Assembly: GCA_030431615.1 (NCBI GenBank) | Contig: JAUIID010000011.1 | Span: 1-47,971, forward strand | Reading direction: 5' to 3' | From: Alphaproteobacteria bacterium | GTDB taxonomy: Bacteria > Pseudomonadota > Alphaproteobacteria > Geminicoccales > Geminicoccaceae | Length of the DNA: 47,971 nucleotides | Shown: positions 30,693 to 41,582 of the stretch, one piece after another | Position numbering within the stretch: the stretch's first letter is position 1 | Layout of the letters: every line of letters starts with the position of its first letter | The notes under the pieces: generated by a model | What the model saw: only the letters and a program-made list of their open reading frames with translations | The model's database searches: none | What the model was told of the DNA's origin: nothing | Position numbers and translations under genes: made by a program

Positions 30693-33068
30693 CTAGGCGC
30701 TGTGGTAGTGGTAGCGAGAGTCGTTGCGGTAGCGGCTGCTGTAGATCTCGAGCTCGGGGAAGGCGTCGGCGGCCTTCTTGCGGACGTCGACATTGTTGAT
30801 GACGACGCCGAGCTCGAGCCCGGCCCGGGTCGCCCTGATCCGGGCGGCGCCGGCCTCGATGACGTCGGGCCGCATGCGCGACCAGTCGACGATGAAGAGG
30901 GCCGCGTCGGCGACCTCGACCAGCGTGCCGAAATCGGCCACCGGCAGCACCGGCGGCGTGTCGATGACGATCAGGTCGAATTGCTGGCGCAGCCCCTGCA
31001 TGGCGCGGCGGAGGTGTCCCGACTGCAGCAGCACCCCGGCCTTGTAGCCCTGCCGGCCGCAGGGCAGCACCTTGAGCCGGGTCGAGGGGTCGCTTTGCCA
31101 GAGGCTCGCGATGTCCTTGCCGTTCGGCTCGGCGAGGTAGTCGGCGAGGCCCGGCGTCGCCGGGATGTCGAGCGCCTTGTGCACGCGGCCGAGGCGCATG
31201 TCGGCATCGACGAGGAGCACCCGCTGGTCGCTGAGCGCCGCCGACCGGGCGAGCGAGACGGCGAGCATGGTCTTGCCTTCGCCCTGCACAGACGAGGTGA
31301 CGGCGATGATCAGCGCACCGGGCCGGTCCTTGTCCAGGTCGCCCGGCAGATTGGCGGCTCCGCCGGTCGCCGGGCCGCCGGCGGCACCGGATCGAGGCAG
31401 GTGGCGCAGCTGGTTGGTCACGGTGCGAACGGCCTCGGCGAAGGCACCGCCCGGGTAGATCACGACGGTGTCTTCGGGCTCGAACTCCGCCGGCTGGCCG
31501 GGCAGGCCCTCGAGGCTCGGCACCACGCCGATCACCCGCAGCCCGAGCTGTGCCTCGGCCTGGCCGACCGTGCGAAAGCGCCGGTCGAGCAGCTCGCGGC
31601 TGACCGCCGTGACCAGTGCGAGGCCGCAGCCGAGGACGAAGCCGAGGCCGCCCATCAGGGCGAGGCGCGGCTTGGTCGAGACCGTCGGCGGGGCGGCGGG
31701 CGACAGCATCCTTCCGTCGGAGGGCGTCGTCGCCGGCGTCGGGTCGGCCGCCTCGGCCCGGCGCAGCGTGTCCTGGTAGAGCTCGCGCGTCGCCTCGGCC
31801 TCGCGCTCGAGCACGCGCAGCCGCGCCATGGCGGCATCCTCCTGCACCACCTTCGCCCGCACCTCGGCCACCTCGACCTGGAGCAGCTCGACCCGCTGGC
31901 GATAGGTCTCGGTCTCGCTGGCGAGGCTGGCGAGGATCCGGTCGACCTCGTTGCCGATGCTCCGGCGGACCTGGGCGAGGCGCTGGCGGAGATCGACCAT
32001 GCGCGGGTGCTGGGGACCGTACACGCTCTCGAACTGGGCGACCTCGCTGGCGATCTCGCTTTCCTGCGCCCGAAGATCGCGGATCGTCTCGGACTCCAGC
32101 ACCTCGGCCAGGGCCGCTCCGCGGCCGGCTTCCCGGGCGGCCGCCGCCTCGTCGTAACGGCCACTCGCCCGGACCAGCGCCGCCCGTGCCTCGAGCAGCT
32201 GGCTGTTCAGCGCGGAGAGGCGCTCCGAGGTGAGGGATGCCGTCACACCCTGCAAGAGCCCTTCCTCGCGACGGTAGTCCTCGACCGCGGTCTCACGCCG
32301 CTCGAGCTCGTCCCTGAGCTGGTCCAGGCGCTCGCGCAGCCAGCTGCCGGCAAGCCGTGCGGCGGCCGTCTGGTTGTCGGTGCGATCGAGCAGATACTCC
32401 TCGACCATGGTGTTCGCGATCAGGGCCGCAAGGCCGGGTGCCTCGGTCCTGAAGGTGACGTCGATGACCTGCGAGCGGCCCCGCGGGGCGATCGTGACGT
32501 GCTTCAGGAAGCGGTCGATCACGTCCTCCATCTCGCTGCGGCCGTAATCGGCGTCCTCCACCGCGTCACTGGCGAGCGGCAGCTGGCCGGCCCAGGCCCG
32601 GAACGCGCCGACCTGGTCGCGCAGCCATGCGACGATGCCGGTCTGCGCACCGGCATCGGCCTCGGGCTTCGGCGGGTTGAAGACGTCGAGCCGGTGCAGC
32701 TGCAGCCGCTCGATGACGCGCAGCGCCAGAGCCCGTGACTGCAGGATCTCGACCTCGTTGGTCAGCGTGTCCTGGTTCAGCACGGCGCTGACGACGAGGC
32801 TGTCGAGCTCCGGCTGCCGGGCCTGCGGCCCGCCGATCAGCACCGAGGCGGTAGCCTCGTACTCGGTCGGCAGCAGGCGGTGGATCCCGACGCCCAGGGC
32901 CGTGCCGAGCACGATCAGGCAAAGCGTGGAGAGCCAGTACCTGCGGATCGCATTGACGATGGCGGAAAGGCCCGACGACAGCCGGCCATCCGCCGATCCG
33001 ACGGGCTCGGACCCGCTGGCGAGCGCCGGCAGCCGCCCGCTATCGGATCCCCAAGCCAATTGCCGCAT
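30693..33068 (-). CDS. Polysaccharide co-polymerase / tyrosine autokinase (Wzc/ExoP type)
   Basis: This 791-residue protein controls polysaccharide chain length and export. It has an N-terminal membrane helix (about 42-62), a long periplasmic coiled-coil domain (about 75-455, with repeated heptads), and a second membrane helix (about 462-482, LALMGGLGFVLGCGLALVTAV). A cytoplasmic BY-kinase domain follows, with Walker A SSVQGEGKT (about 594), A' VLLVDADMR and Walker B LIVIDTPPV. The Tyr-rich tail YSSRYRNDSRYHYH gives autophosphorylation sites. Unlike ExoP/GumC relatives lacking a kinase, this one is complete. No phosphatase gene is seen nearby. It converges with the GT2 gene and diverges from another GT2 gene. 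Confidence 0.92.
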   Translation of the reverse strand: MRQLAWGSDSGRLPALASGSEPVGSADGRLSSGLSAIVNAIRRYWLSTLCLIVLGTALGVGIHRLLPTEYEATASVLIGGPQARQPELDSLVVSAVLNQDTLTNEVEILQSRALALRVIERLQLHRLDVFNPPKPEADAGAQTGIVAWLRDQVGAFRAWAGQLPLASDAVEDADYGRSEMEDVIDRFLKHVTIAPRGRSQVIDVTFRTEAPGLAALIANTMVEEYLLDRTDNQTAAARLAGSWLRERLDQLRDELERRETAVEDYRREEGLLQGVTASLTSERLSALNSQLLEARAALVRASGRYDEAAAAREAGRGAALAEVLESETIRDLRAQESEIASEVAQFESVYGPQHPRMVDLRQRLAQVRRSIGNEVDRILASLASETETYRQRVELLQVEVAEVRAKVVQEDAAMARLRVLEREAEATRELYQDTLRRAEAADPTPATTPSDGRMLSPAAPPTVSTKPRLALMGGLGFVLGCGLALVTAVSRELLDRRFRTVGQAEAQLGLRVIGVVPSLEGLPGQPAEFEPEDTVVIYPGGAFAEAVRTVTNQLRHLPRSGAAGGPATGGAANLPGDLDKDRPGALIIAVTSSVQGEGKTMLAVSLARSAALSDQRVLLVDADMRLGRVHKALDIPATPGLADYLAEPNGKDIASLWQSDPSTRLKVLPCGRQGYKAGVLLQSGHLRRAMQGLRQQFDLIVIDTPPVLPVADFGTLVEVADAALFIVDWSRMRPDVIEAGAARIRATRAGLELGVVINNVDVRKKAADAFPELEIYSSRYRNDSRYHYHSA

Positions 33069-33135
33069 CCTCTCCCGTTCGTCCGTTGATCGCTGGTCGA
33101 CGCCCGTCCCGGCTTGCGCCGGTGAGCGGATCGCC

Positions 33136-33147
33136 TAACGTACGTTA
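33136..33147. promoter_or_regulatory. Perfect 12-bp palindrome upstream of the tyrosine-kinase gene
   Basis: TAACGTACGTTA is a perfect palindrome at 33136-33147, 68 bp ahead of the leftward kinase gene and about 145 bp ahead of the rightward GT2 gene. It looks like a dimeric regulator site, perhaps controlling polysaccharide synthesis. No matching site was noticed elsewhere by eye. Confidence 0.5.
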
Positions 33148-33202
33148 CCCTGTCCCCTCATCGGCCTTCAAGCTAAAGCTGGGCCGGCTCCCGCAGGAGT
33201 CC

Positions 33203-33221
33203 GGGCAGGTTTTCCTTGCCC
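33203..33221 (+). repeat. Small hairpin in the leader of the GT2 gene
   Basis: GGGCAGG (33203-33209) and CCTTGCCC (33214-33221) can pair with one bulge around a TTTT loop, about 70 bp ahead of the GT2 ATG. It may be a leader structure or an attenuator-like element of the polysaccharide genes. Confidence 0.35.
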
Positions 33222-33292
33222 GCGTCGTGCCAAGCCTTGTCGATTGATCGGCTAGTCTTCAAATTCAACCATTGAGATTTTCAGGGCCCACA

Positions 33293-34219
33293 ATGGACTA
33301 CACCATCGCCATTGTCACCCGCGGCCGGCCGGCTGGTCTTACCCGGCTGCTCAAGGCGCTCGGCCGCTGCCGGCTGCCCTCGCCGGCGTGCTCCGTGCTC
33401 GTGGTCGACAACGATCCGGCGCGCACTGCCGAGCCGGTGGTGACGGCGCTCGCCGCGGGCCATCCCCTGGCCCTCGACTACCTGCACGAGCCCCGGCCGG
33501 GCGTGGTCTTCAGCCGCAATGCGGCGCTCGACCAGGCGCGGGGCACGCGCCTCGCCTTCATCGACGACGACGAGGAGCCGGACCCGGGCTGGCTCTTGGC
33601 CCTTGCTTCCGCCATGGACGGCGGTGCGGCCCAGGCGGTCAGCGGCCCGGTGCGGCCGGTCTTCGCGCGGCCGATGCCGGCCTGGTTCGCCGATGCCTAT
33701 GCCCTTTGCTATGTCCGGCCCTTGCCCGACGGCTCGCTCAGCGAGCTGATGACCGGCAATCTCCTGCTCGACCGTCCGTTCCTCGCCCGGCATGGCCTGC
33801 GCTTCCCCGAAGCGCTGGCGACGCATGGTGCCGAGGACACGGCGCTGTCGGCGCTGCTGCTCGAGGCCGGCGGCCGGCTCGCCTGGGCGGCGGACGCGGT
33901 CGTCCTAGAGTACATCCCGGCCGAGCGCCTCGGGCTCGCCTGGCTCCTTGCCCGGTGGTACCGCTACGGCATGTCGGATGTGCGGATTCGTCTCCTCGAC
34001 CGCGCCTCGCCGGCGGTTCGGCTGCGCGCCATCGCCCGCGGTGCGCTGCGGGTCGGTGCCGGCGGGCTGCTCCTGCTTCTCACCTTGCCGGGGCTCGCCA
34101 CGGGACGGCCGGGCCCGGCGGTGCGGCGCTGCTACACGGTCATGCGGGGCTTGGGGATGATCGCGGGCGGGCTCGGCTTTTCGAGCGAACCCTACGCGGC
34201 CAGGCCCGGCCATGGCTGA
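33293..34219 (+). CDS. GT2 family glycosyltransferase
   Basis: This 308-residue GT-A enzyme has the family motifs YTIAIVTRGRP, VLVVDNDPARTAEP, SRNAALDQARGTRLAFIDDDEEPDPGW with the metal-binding acidic triad, and TGNLLLDR...FPEALATHGAEDTAL. A hydrophobic C-terminal segment (LRVGAGGLLLLLTLPGLA, around residue 260) may anchor it at the inner membrane. It probably adds one sugar to the polysaccharide repeat. ATG at 33293 follows CAGGGCC; a TTG at 33272 would add 7 residues. Its end overlaps the flippase gene by 8 bp. Confidence 0.88.
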   Translation: MDYTIAIVTRGRPAGLTRLLKALGRCRLPSPACSVLVVDNDPARTAEPVVTALAAGHPLALDYLHEPRPGVVFSRNAALDQARGTRLAFIDDDEEPDPGWLLALASAMDGGAAQAVSGPVRPVFARPMPAWFADAYALCYVRPLPDGSLSELMTGNLLLDRPFLARHGLRFPEALATHGAEDTALSALLLEAGGRLAWAADAVVLEYIPAERLGLAWLLARWYRYGMSDVRIRLLDRASPAVRLRAIARGALRVGAGGLLLLLTLPGLATGRPGPAVRRCYTVMRGLGMIAGGLGFSSEPYAARPGHG

Positions 34220-35675
34220 GGGTTTCGGCCGGCGCGCGGTCAAGGGGAGCCTCTGGGCCACCTTCGACGGCTGGGCGACCGAGGCGCTCAGCCTCGTCGT
34301 CTTCCTGGTGCTCGCCCGGTTGCTCGGCCCGGACGAGTTCGGTCTCGTCGCGATCGCGCTCGGCTTCACCGCGGTTGCCGCGCACCTGACCGCCTTCACC
34401 ACCGGCGAGGTGCTGATCCAGAAACAGGATCTCACCGACGCCGATTGCGACGCGGTCTTCTGGGTGACCGTCCTGGCGGCCGGGCTGCTCGCGCTCGTCC
34501 TCGTGCTGGCGGCACCGGCGATCGGCCGGCTGTTCGACGCCGCCGAGCTCGCCACGGTGATCCGCTGGCTCTGCATCGTCCTGGTGCTGCAGGCCTTCAC
34601 CACCGTGCCGCTGGCGCTGCTCACCCGCGAGCTGCGCTTCGATGTCACCGCACGGCGGTCGCTCATCATGCTCATGGGCGGTGCGATCACCGGCATCGCC
34701 ATGGCAGTGCAGGGCTATGGCGTCTGGGCCCTGGTCGGCCAGCATCTCGCGGGCGCCCTGCTCAACACCGTTCTCCTGCTGGGCGCCACGGGCTGGCGAC
34801 CCGGGCTGCGCGCCGGCTGGCCAGAGGTCCGCGCGATCCGGCGCTTCGTTGCCAGCAGCCTCGGCAACAGCGCCCTGCAGATGGTCGACGAGCGGGCACC
34901 GCAGCTGCTGGTCGGCTTCCTCCTGGGGCCCGCTGCGGCAGGCCTGATGAACGTCGCCCTCAGGCTCGTGCAGATGATGCAGCGGCTGTTTGCGGTGCCG
35001 ATCAACCAGATAGCCATGCCGGCCTTCGCGCGGCTGCGTGACGACCCTGAGGCGCTCAACCGGTTTCGCGACGTGGCGCTGTCGCTCGGGCTCGCGGTCA
35101 GCCTGCCGGCGGGGGTGGGGGCGGCGGCGATTGCGCCCGAGCTCATCGGCCTCGGCCTTGGCGAGGCGTGGCTGGAGATGGTCCCGGTCTTCCAGATCCT
35201 CTGCGTCGGCGTCGCCATCTGGCCGGTGATCCTGCAGGCCCGCTCGGCGCTCTACGGCCTCGGCCGGCCGGAGCGCCTGCTGCGGGTCGGCCTGCTCGAC
35301 GGCATTGCCGGGGTGATCGTGATCCTCGCCGCGGCACCGTTCGGGCTCGTCGCGGTCGCCCTCGGGCTGAGCCTGCGCGTCGTCCTCTGGCGCTGGCCGC
35401 TGACCGCGCACCAGATGCGGCTGGAGCTCGGTACGGGCTTCGCGCACGAGCTCAGGCTCGTCCTGCCGCCGCTCCTCGCCAGCCTTTTCGTGCTGCTGGT
35501 CTTCGTCGCCCTCCGGCTGGCGCTCGAGGCGGCGCTCGGCGCCTGGCCGGCCATTCTCCTGGCCGGGCTCGCGGCCGGGCTCGTCTATGCCGGCGTGACC
35601 CTGGTGCTGCAGCGGTCGCAGCTACGCGTGGCCTGGGCGCTCTGGCGCGGCCTGCCCGTGGCCGTTCCGGCGTGA
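34212..35675 (+). CDS. Wzx-type polysaccharide flippase
   Basis: This 487-residue protein has about twelve to fourteen helices and the polysaccharide-transporter (MOP superfamily) signature GSLWATFDGWATEALSLVVFLVLARLLGPDEFGLVA at its start. The family flips lipid-linked repeat units across the inner membrane. VGQHLAGALLNTVLLL and ALQMVDERAPQLLVGFLLGPAAAGLMNVA are repeated patterns of the fold. The ATG overlaps the GT2 gene by 8 bp. It is followed 12 bp later by the polymerase gene, a common Wzx-Wzy pairing. Confidence 0.9.
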   Translation: MAEGFGRRAVKGSLWATFDGWATEALSLVVFLVLARLLGPDEFGLVAIALGFTAVAAHLTAFTTGEVLIQKQDLTDADCDAVFWVTVLAAGLLALVLVLAAPAIGRLFDAAELATVIRWLCIVLVLQAFTTVPLALLTRELRFDVTARRSLIMLMGGAITGIAMAVQGYGVWALVGQHLAGALLNTVLLLGATGWRPGLRAGWPEVRAIRRFVASSLGNSALQMVDERAPQLLVGFLLGPAAAGLMNVALRLVQMMQRLFAVPINQIAMPAFARLRDDPEALNRFRDVALSLGLAVSLPAGVGAAAIAPELIGLGLGEAWLEMVPVFQILCVGVAIWPVILQARSALYGLGRPERLLRVGLLDGIAGVIVILAAAPFGLVAVALGLSLRVVLWRWPLTAHQMRLELGTGFAHELRLVLPPLLASLFVLLVFVALRLALEAALGAWPAILLAGLAAGLVYAGVTLVLQRSQLRVAWALWRGLPVAVPA

Positions 35676-35686
35676 GGAGTGCCGGG

Positions 35687-36967
35687 ATGCCCGCCGCCCG
35701 GCCGGCCGGCAGTCCCCTCGGCGCCTGGCTCGCCCTGCAGCTGCCGCGCGTCGAGTATGTCGTCTTCGCCTTCCTCCTGGCGAACGGGACGGGAGCGCTC
35801 GGCTTCGTCGACAATCGCCTCTATGCGATCGGTACCGATTTTCCGACGCAGTTCAGCATCTTCACCGTCCTCAGCTGGCCGGTCCTGTATCTCTGCTTTG
35901 CCGTCTTCATGCTGCAGCGGCCGGCCCTCTTGCGCCGGGGGCTGATGGCGGCGCCCTGGGTGCTCCTCTTCCCCCTCGTGGCCCTGCTCTCGGTCGCCTG
36001 GTCGATGGACCGGGCGGTAACCGCCGGCGAGGCCTTCCGGCTCGTCATGACGGTGCTGATCGGCGTCTATCTGGGTGCCCGCCTGTCACCGGTCGGGCTC
36101 GCCCGGCTGACCGCCCTCGTGCTCGGTGTCGCGGTCGCCGCCTCGGTGCTGCTGCACCTGGCCGGCGTCGACTTCGCGACGATGATCAACGGTGCCGCGC
36201 GGGGCGTCTTCTACCACAAGAACACGCTCGGCAACGCCGCGGTGGTGCTGATCGCCGCCGCCACGGCGCTGCTCGTCGGCCGGCCGACCGATCCGCTCGG
36301 GCTCATCGGGCTCGCGGCCGGCCTCGCCGCCCTGCCGTTCGCCGAGTCCGCCACCGCGATCGTCACCGCCGGCATCGTCCTCGCCGGCACGGGCGTGCTC
36401 GTCCTGCGCAACCGCTTCCTCGTCCTGGCGCTCTGGGTCGGGCTGCTGCTGATCGTCGCGGCGCTGGTCGTCGGCGTCTTTTTGGCGCTCGGCACGACGC
36501 CGGTCGAGCTGGTCTTCGGCGCGCTCGACAAGGACCCGACGCTCACCGGGCGCTCCTATCTCTGGGAGACCGGCCTGCTGCAGCTCGAGCAGCGGCCGCT
36601 CCTGGGCACCGGCTATGCCGCATTCTGGACGGCGGCGGTCGACTGGCGGACGCTGCGCGTGCTCGATCTGCTCGGCCAGGTCGGGCATTTCCACAACACG
36701 CTGCTCGAGATCGCCGTCGAGCTCGGGCTGGTCGGCGTGGTGGCGGCACTGGTCACGCTCGGCCTCTACATGCGGGTCGCCTGGCGCCATCTGCGCCGTG
36801 CCATGGACCGGCGCGCCGTCTTCGCCTCGCTCTTCTTCTTCGTCTTCGTCGTGACCGGCCTCACCGAGGTCTACGGCTTCGTCAAGCACAGCACCGCCAC
36901 GCTGCTCTTTGTCGCCCTGGCGGTGGCGATGGGGCTCGAGCTGTCGCAAGCCGATCGACGCCGTTAA
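35687..36967 (+). CDS. O-antigen ligase/polymerase-type membrane protein (Wzy/ExoQ-like)
   Basis: This 426-residue membrane protein has about eleven helices and the family pattern of short helices with a large periplasmic loop. YHKNTLGNAAVVLIAAATALL near residue 175 and the loop with GRSYLWETGLLQLEQRPLLGTGYAAFW (about 285-312) are characteristic of Wzy_C/O-antigen ligase proteins. The later H in VGHFHNTLLEIAVELGL is a conserved periplasmic residue. It should polymerise flipped repeat units, or attach them to a lipid. The ATG follows GAGGAG about 8 bp upstream. The gene is preceded by the flippase and ends before glycogen phosphorylase. Confidence 0.88.
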   Translation: MPAARPAGSPLGAWLALQLPRVEYVVFAFLLANGTGALGFVDNRLYAIGTDFPTQFSIFTVLSWPVLYLCFAVFMLQRPALLRRGLMAAPWVLLFPLVALLSVAWSMDRAVTAGEAFRLVMTVLIGVYLGARLSPVGLARLTALVLGVAVAASVLLHLAGVDFATMINGAARGVFYHKNTLGNAAVVLIAAATALLVGRPTDPLGLIGLAAGLAALPFAESATAIVTAGIVLAGTGVLVLRNRFLVLALWVGLLLIVAALVVGVFLALGTTPVELVFGALDKDPTLTGRSYLWETGLLQLEQRPLLGTGYAAFWTAAVDWRTLRVLDLLGQVGHFHNTLLEIAVELGLVGVVAALVTLGLYMRVAWRHLRRAMDRRAVFASLFFFVFVVTGLTEVYGFVKHSTATLLFVALAVAMGLELSQADRRR

Positions 36968-37037
36968 CCGGTCCGTCATCTCCTTCGGCTAGAGGTGGGG
37001 TGGCCATCGGCCGCGGCAGCATCCGGGTGCCTGCGGG

Positions 37038-37078
37038 GGCAAACGGCCATTCCTGCTTGCTGCGCCGCGGCAAACGGC
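37038..37078. repeat. Two direct 10-bp repeats upstream of glgP
   Basis: GGCAAACGGC occurs at 37038-37047 and 37069-37078. The starts are 31 bp apart, close to three DNA turns, and the second copy ends 42 bp before the glgP ATG. This could be a paired regulator site; chance repetition in GC-rich DNA is the alternative. Confidence 0.4.
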
Positions 37079-37120
37079 GTTATTCGGCATCGTCATCGAC
37101 CAGATCGGAACCGCGCATCG

Positions 37121-39574
<2,454 letters not shown>

Positions 39575-39882
39575 CGGGCTGAAGGGCGGCAGGCGAGCGG
39601 CTGCCGGGAGCGCTACGGTTCCGGGCGGCGCAGTCCGGGGTGGCACCGATCGGGGGTGGCGTCGTGCCGGGCGGCGCGGTTTTGGGCGGCCCAGTTCCGG
39701 GCGGCTCAGTTCCGGGCGGCGCGGGGATGGCTGCGAGTGGGGCCGGGCCATCTTCTGCCGGTCATTGCGATAGCGGCATTGGTCCGCTCGAACCCCAGCT
39801 TCCCGCTGCGGGAGATGCTGGACTTCGTCGACCGGTGCGCCAGTTGGAAGCATGAGGGATTCCTGCCAGTGGAGGCACTGCC
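39575..39882. other. Intergenic region with a minisatellite between glgP and the DUF4864 gene
   Basis: These 308 bases hold four tandem 15-bp units (39664-39723) and their flanks. Several open frames cross it, but their composition (Arg/Gly/Ala-rich) and lack of ribosome binding sites argue against genes. The DUF4864 gene has a GTGGAGG ribosome binding site at 39869-39875. Confidence 0.6.
39664..39723. repeat. Four tandem 15-bp units (GTTCCGGGCGGCTCA-like)
   Basis: Units start at 39664, 39679, 39694 and 39709. The last two differ at only two positions (GTTCCGGGCGGCTCA, GTTCCGGGCGGCGCG), and a fifth partial copy stands alone at 39618-39631. In one rightward frame it would encode VPGGx pentapeptides, but no gene is supported. 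Confidence 0.8.
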
Positions 39883-40293
39883 ATGCGCCTGCTCGCCAGC
39901 CTGCTCCTCGCTCTCCTCCTCTTCGCCGGTCACCAGCCCGCTCGGGCGGAGGGCCAGCCCGACGCGTTTCGGGCGGTGATCGAGGCGCAGCTCGACGCCT
40001 TCCGGAAGGACGATGGCGGCACGGCCTTCTCCTTCGCCTCGCCGACCATCAAGGACCTCTTCGGCACGCCCGAGAACTTCATGAGGATGGTCGTGCGTGG
40101 CTATCCGCAGGTCTACCGCCCGAGCCGCGTCACCTTCGGCGCCGTCATCACCTATCGGGGCGAGCCCACGCAGATGGTGCATCTCGTCGGCCCGGCGGGC
40201 GAGACGGTGACCGCCTACTACCAGATGCAGCAGCAGGCGGACGGCAGCTGGAAGATCAACGGGGTCTTCCTGGAGCCGGCGACGACGGCCTGA
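39883..40293 (+). CDS. DUF4864 family secreted protein
   Basis: This 136-residue protein has a signal peptide (1-22, ending ARA) and one DUF4864 domain: VIEAQLDAFRKDDGGTAFSFASPTIKDLFG, then FMRMVVRGYPQVYRPSRVTFG, and WKINGVFLEP at the end. The fold resembles NTF2/SnoaL-like domains. The family is widespread in alphaproteobacteria and of unknown function, periplasmic by prediction. The ATG follows GTGGAGGCACTGCC. The last 38 bp overlap the end of the convergent NnrS gene on the other strand. Confidence 0.85.
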   Translation: MRLLASLLLALLLFAGHQPARAEGQPDAFRAVIEAQLDAFRKDDGGTAFSFASPTIKDLFGTPENFMRMVVRGYPQVYRPSRVTFGAVITYRGEPTQMVHLVGPAGETVTAYYQMQQQADGSWKINGVFLEPATTA

Positions 40294-41479
40294 CCCGGGC
40301 GGCCGCACCCGTCAGCACCGGCCAGTAGGCGACGGCGAAGCCGGCGAAGGCGAGGATCCAGGCGGTTGCCGCGAGGTGCAGGAGGCCGGGCATGGCGAGC
40401 GTCGTGCCGGCCATGATGCGCGCCAGGGCCGCCACCACCAGGGCCGCGAAGATGGTGACCGTCGGCCGGTCCGCCGTGAGGGCGCGCCCCGAATGGCCGA
40501 GGCTCGCCCGCGTCATGACGGCGAGCGTCATCAGCCCGACGCCGCCCGCGAGCCAGGCGTGGATCGCCGCCACCGGTAGCACGGTCGACGGCAGGAGATG
40601 CGCCAGGAGGACGAGCAGGAAGCCCAGCGGTACGAACGCATAGGCGACGTGCAGGACGAGGAGCAAAGGCTCGGCCGTGGTCCGCTCGCCGGCCCAGCGG
40701 CCGAGCCGGGCGAGATGCAGGGCGCCGGCCACGGCGCAGAGCCAGGCCGTCGCCGCCGCTTCCGGTGCCGGGACCCAGGCGGCGAGGGCGAGGGCGGCAC
40801 CGGCGAGGCAGATCCCGTCGAACCGGCCGAACGACGCCGGCAGCCGCCCCGGGTCGCGCCTGGCCAGCCAGTTGCGGGTGAAGCTCGGCACGATGCGGCC
40901 GCCGATCAGCATGATCAGCATCAGGATGGCGGCAATGCCGATGCGCGTGCCGTAGACCGCCATGCCGTGACGGGCGGCCTCGAGATGGAAGAGCGCATTG
41001 CCGGCCAGCAGCAGGCCGACCAGGCCGAGCACCGGCAGGTTCCGCCGGTTGCGGCCGGCCAGAAGCTCGCGGAGGATGACGGCGAAGACCGCCGCCAGGA
41101 AGGCGAGGTCGACGAGGGCGCTCAAGAGCGGGCCGAGCGTGTCGCCGCAGAGCACCGCCACGCGACCGGCCAGCCAGATGAGGGCCAAAGCGAGGAGCGG
41201 CATGCCCGTGACCGGCAGCCGGCCGGTCCAGTTGGGCACGGCGGTCAGCAGGAAGCCGGTGACCGTCGCCGGAACGAAGCCGTAGAGCAGGGAATGGACG
41301 TGCCAGTCGACGGGGGCCAGGGCGATCGGCGGGGCGAAACCGCCGGTCAGCATCAGGACCCAGAGCAGCATGGCGGTCGCGGACCAGAGCCCTGCTCCCA
41401 GGAAGAACGGGCGGAACCCGAGGCCGAGCACGGCGGGGCCTTGCCAGGTGCGGATTCGCTCGGCGGTCGTGGCGCTCAT
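40256..41479 (-). CDS. nnrS: NnrS family protein
   Basis: This 407-residue membrane protein has about twelve helices. GLGFRPFFLGAGLW at the start, DWHVHSLLYGFVPATVTGFLLTAVPNW near residue 58, IGGRIVPSFTRNWL, and AIHAWLAGGVGLMTLAVMTRASLGHSGR are the conserved NnrS stretches, carrying the histidines that bind haem and copper. NnrS is expressed with nitric-oxide-handling genes and protects cells under nitrosative stress. It is divergent from the NsrR-type regulator gene, with a candidate operator between them. Length is normal. Confidence 0.92.
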   Translation of the reverse strand: MSATTAERIRTWQGPAVLGLGFRPFFLGAGLWSATAMLLWVLMLTGGFAPPIALAPVDWHVHSLLYGFVPATVTGFLLTAVPNWTGRLPVTGMPLLALALIWLAGRVAVLCGDTLGPLLSALVDLAFLAAVFAVILRELLAGRNRRNLPVLGLVGLLLAGNALFHLEAARHGMAVYGTRIGIAAILMLIMLIGGRIVPSFTRNWLARRDPGRLPASFGRFDGICLAGAALALAAWVPAPEAAATAWLCAVAGALHLARLGRWAGERTTAEPLLLVLHVAYAFVPLGFLLVLLAHLLPSTVLPVAAIHAWLAGGVGLMTLAVMTRASLGHSGRALTADRPTVTIFAALVVAALARIMAGTTLAMPGLLHLAATAWILAFAGFAVAYWPVLTGAAARVRPSSPAPGRPR

Positions 41480-41549
41480 GGGCTTTCCAGGGATGGCCGG
41501 CCCGGCATGGCCGGCGGGGTTGCGAAGGACAGTCCACTCGCATTAAACA

Positions 41550-41562
41550 GTATTTACAATAC
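41550..41562. promoter_or_regulatory. Candidate NsrR operator between nnrS and nsrR
   Basis: GTATT-TAC-AATAC is a perfect 13-bp inverted repeat, 20 bp ahead of the regulator ATG and 70 bp ahead of the nnrS start. Together with its AT-rich flanks it resembles the ATGTATTT-type halves of NsrR sites, and fits repression of both genes. Confidence 0.55.
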
Positions 41563-41582
41563 CCATTCAGAACGGAGCGGCG

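Noticed and set aside
30702-32738. Rightward 678-codon open frame opposite the tyrosine-kinase gene
   Set aside because: The minus strand encodes a complete Wzc/ExoP-type protein with Walker motifs and Tyr tail; the plus frame is a shadow.
39640-39855. 71-codon rightward frame encoding elastin-like VPGGx repeats
   Set aside because: No ribosome binding site, no conserved residues outside the 15-bp repeat, and several frames are open across it.
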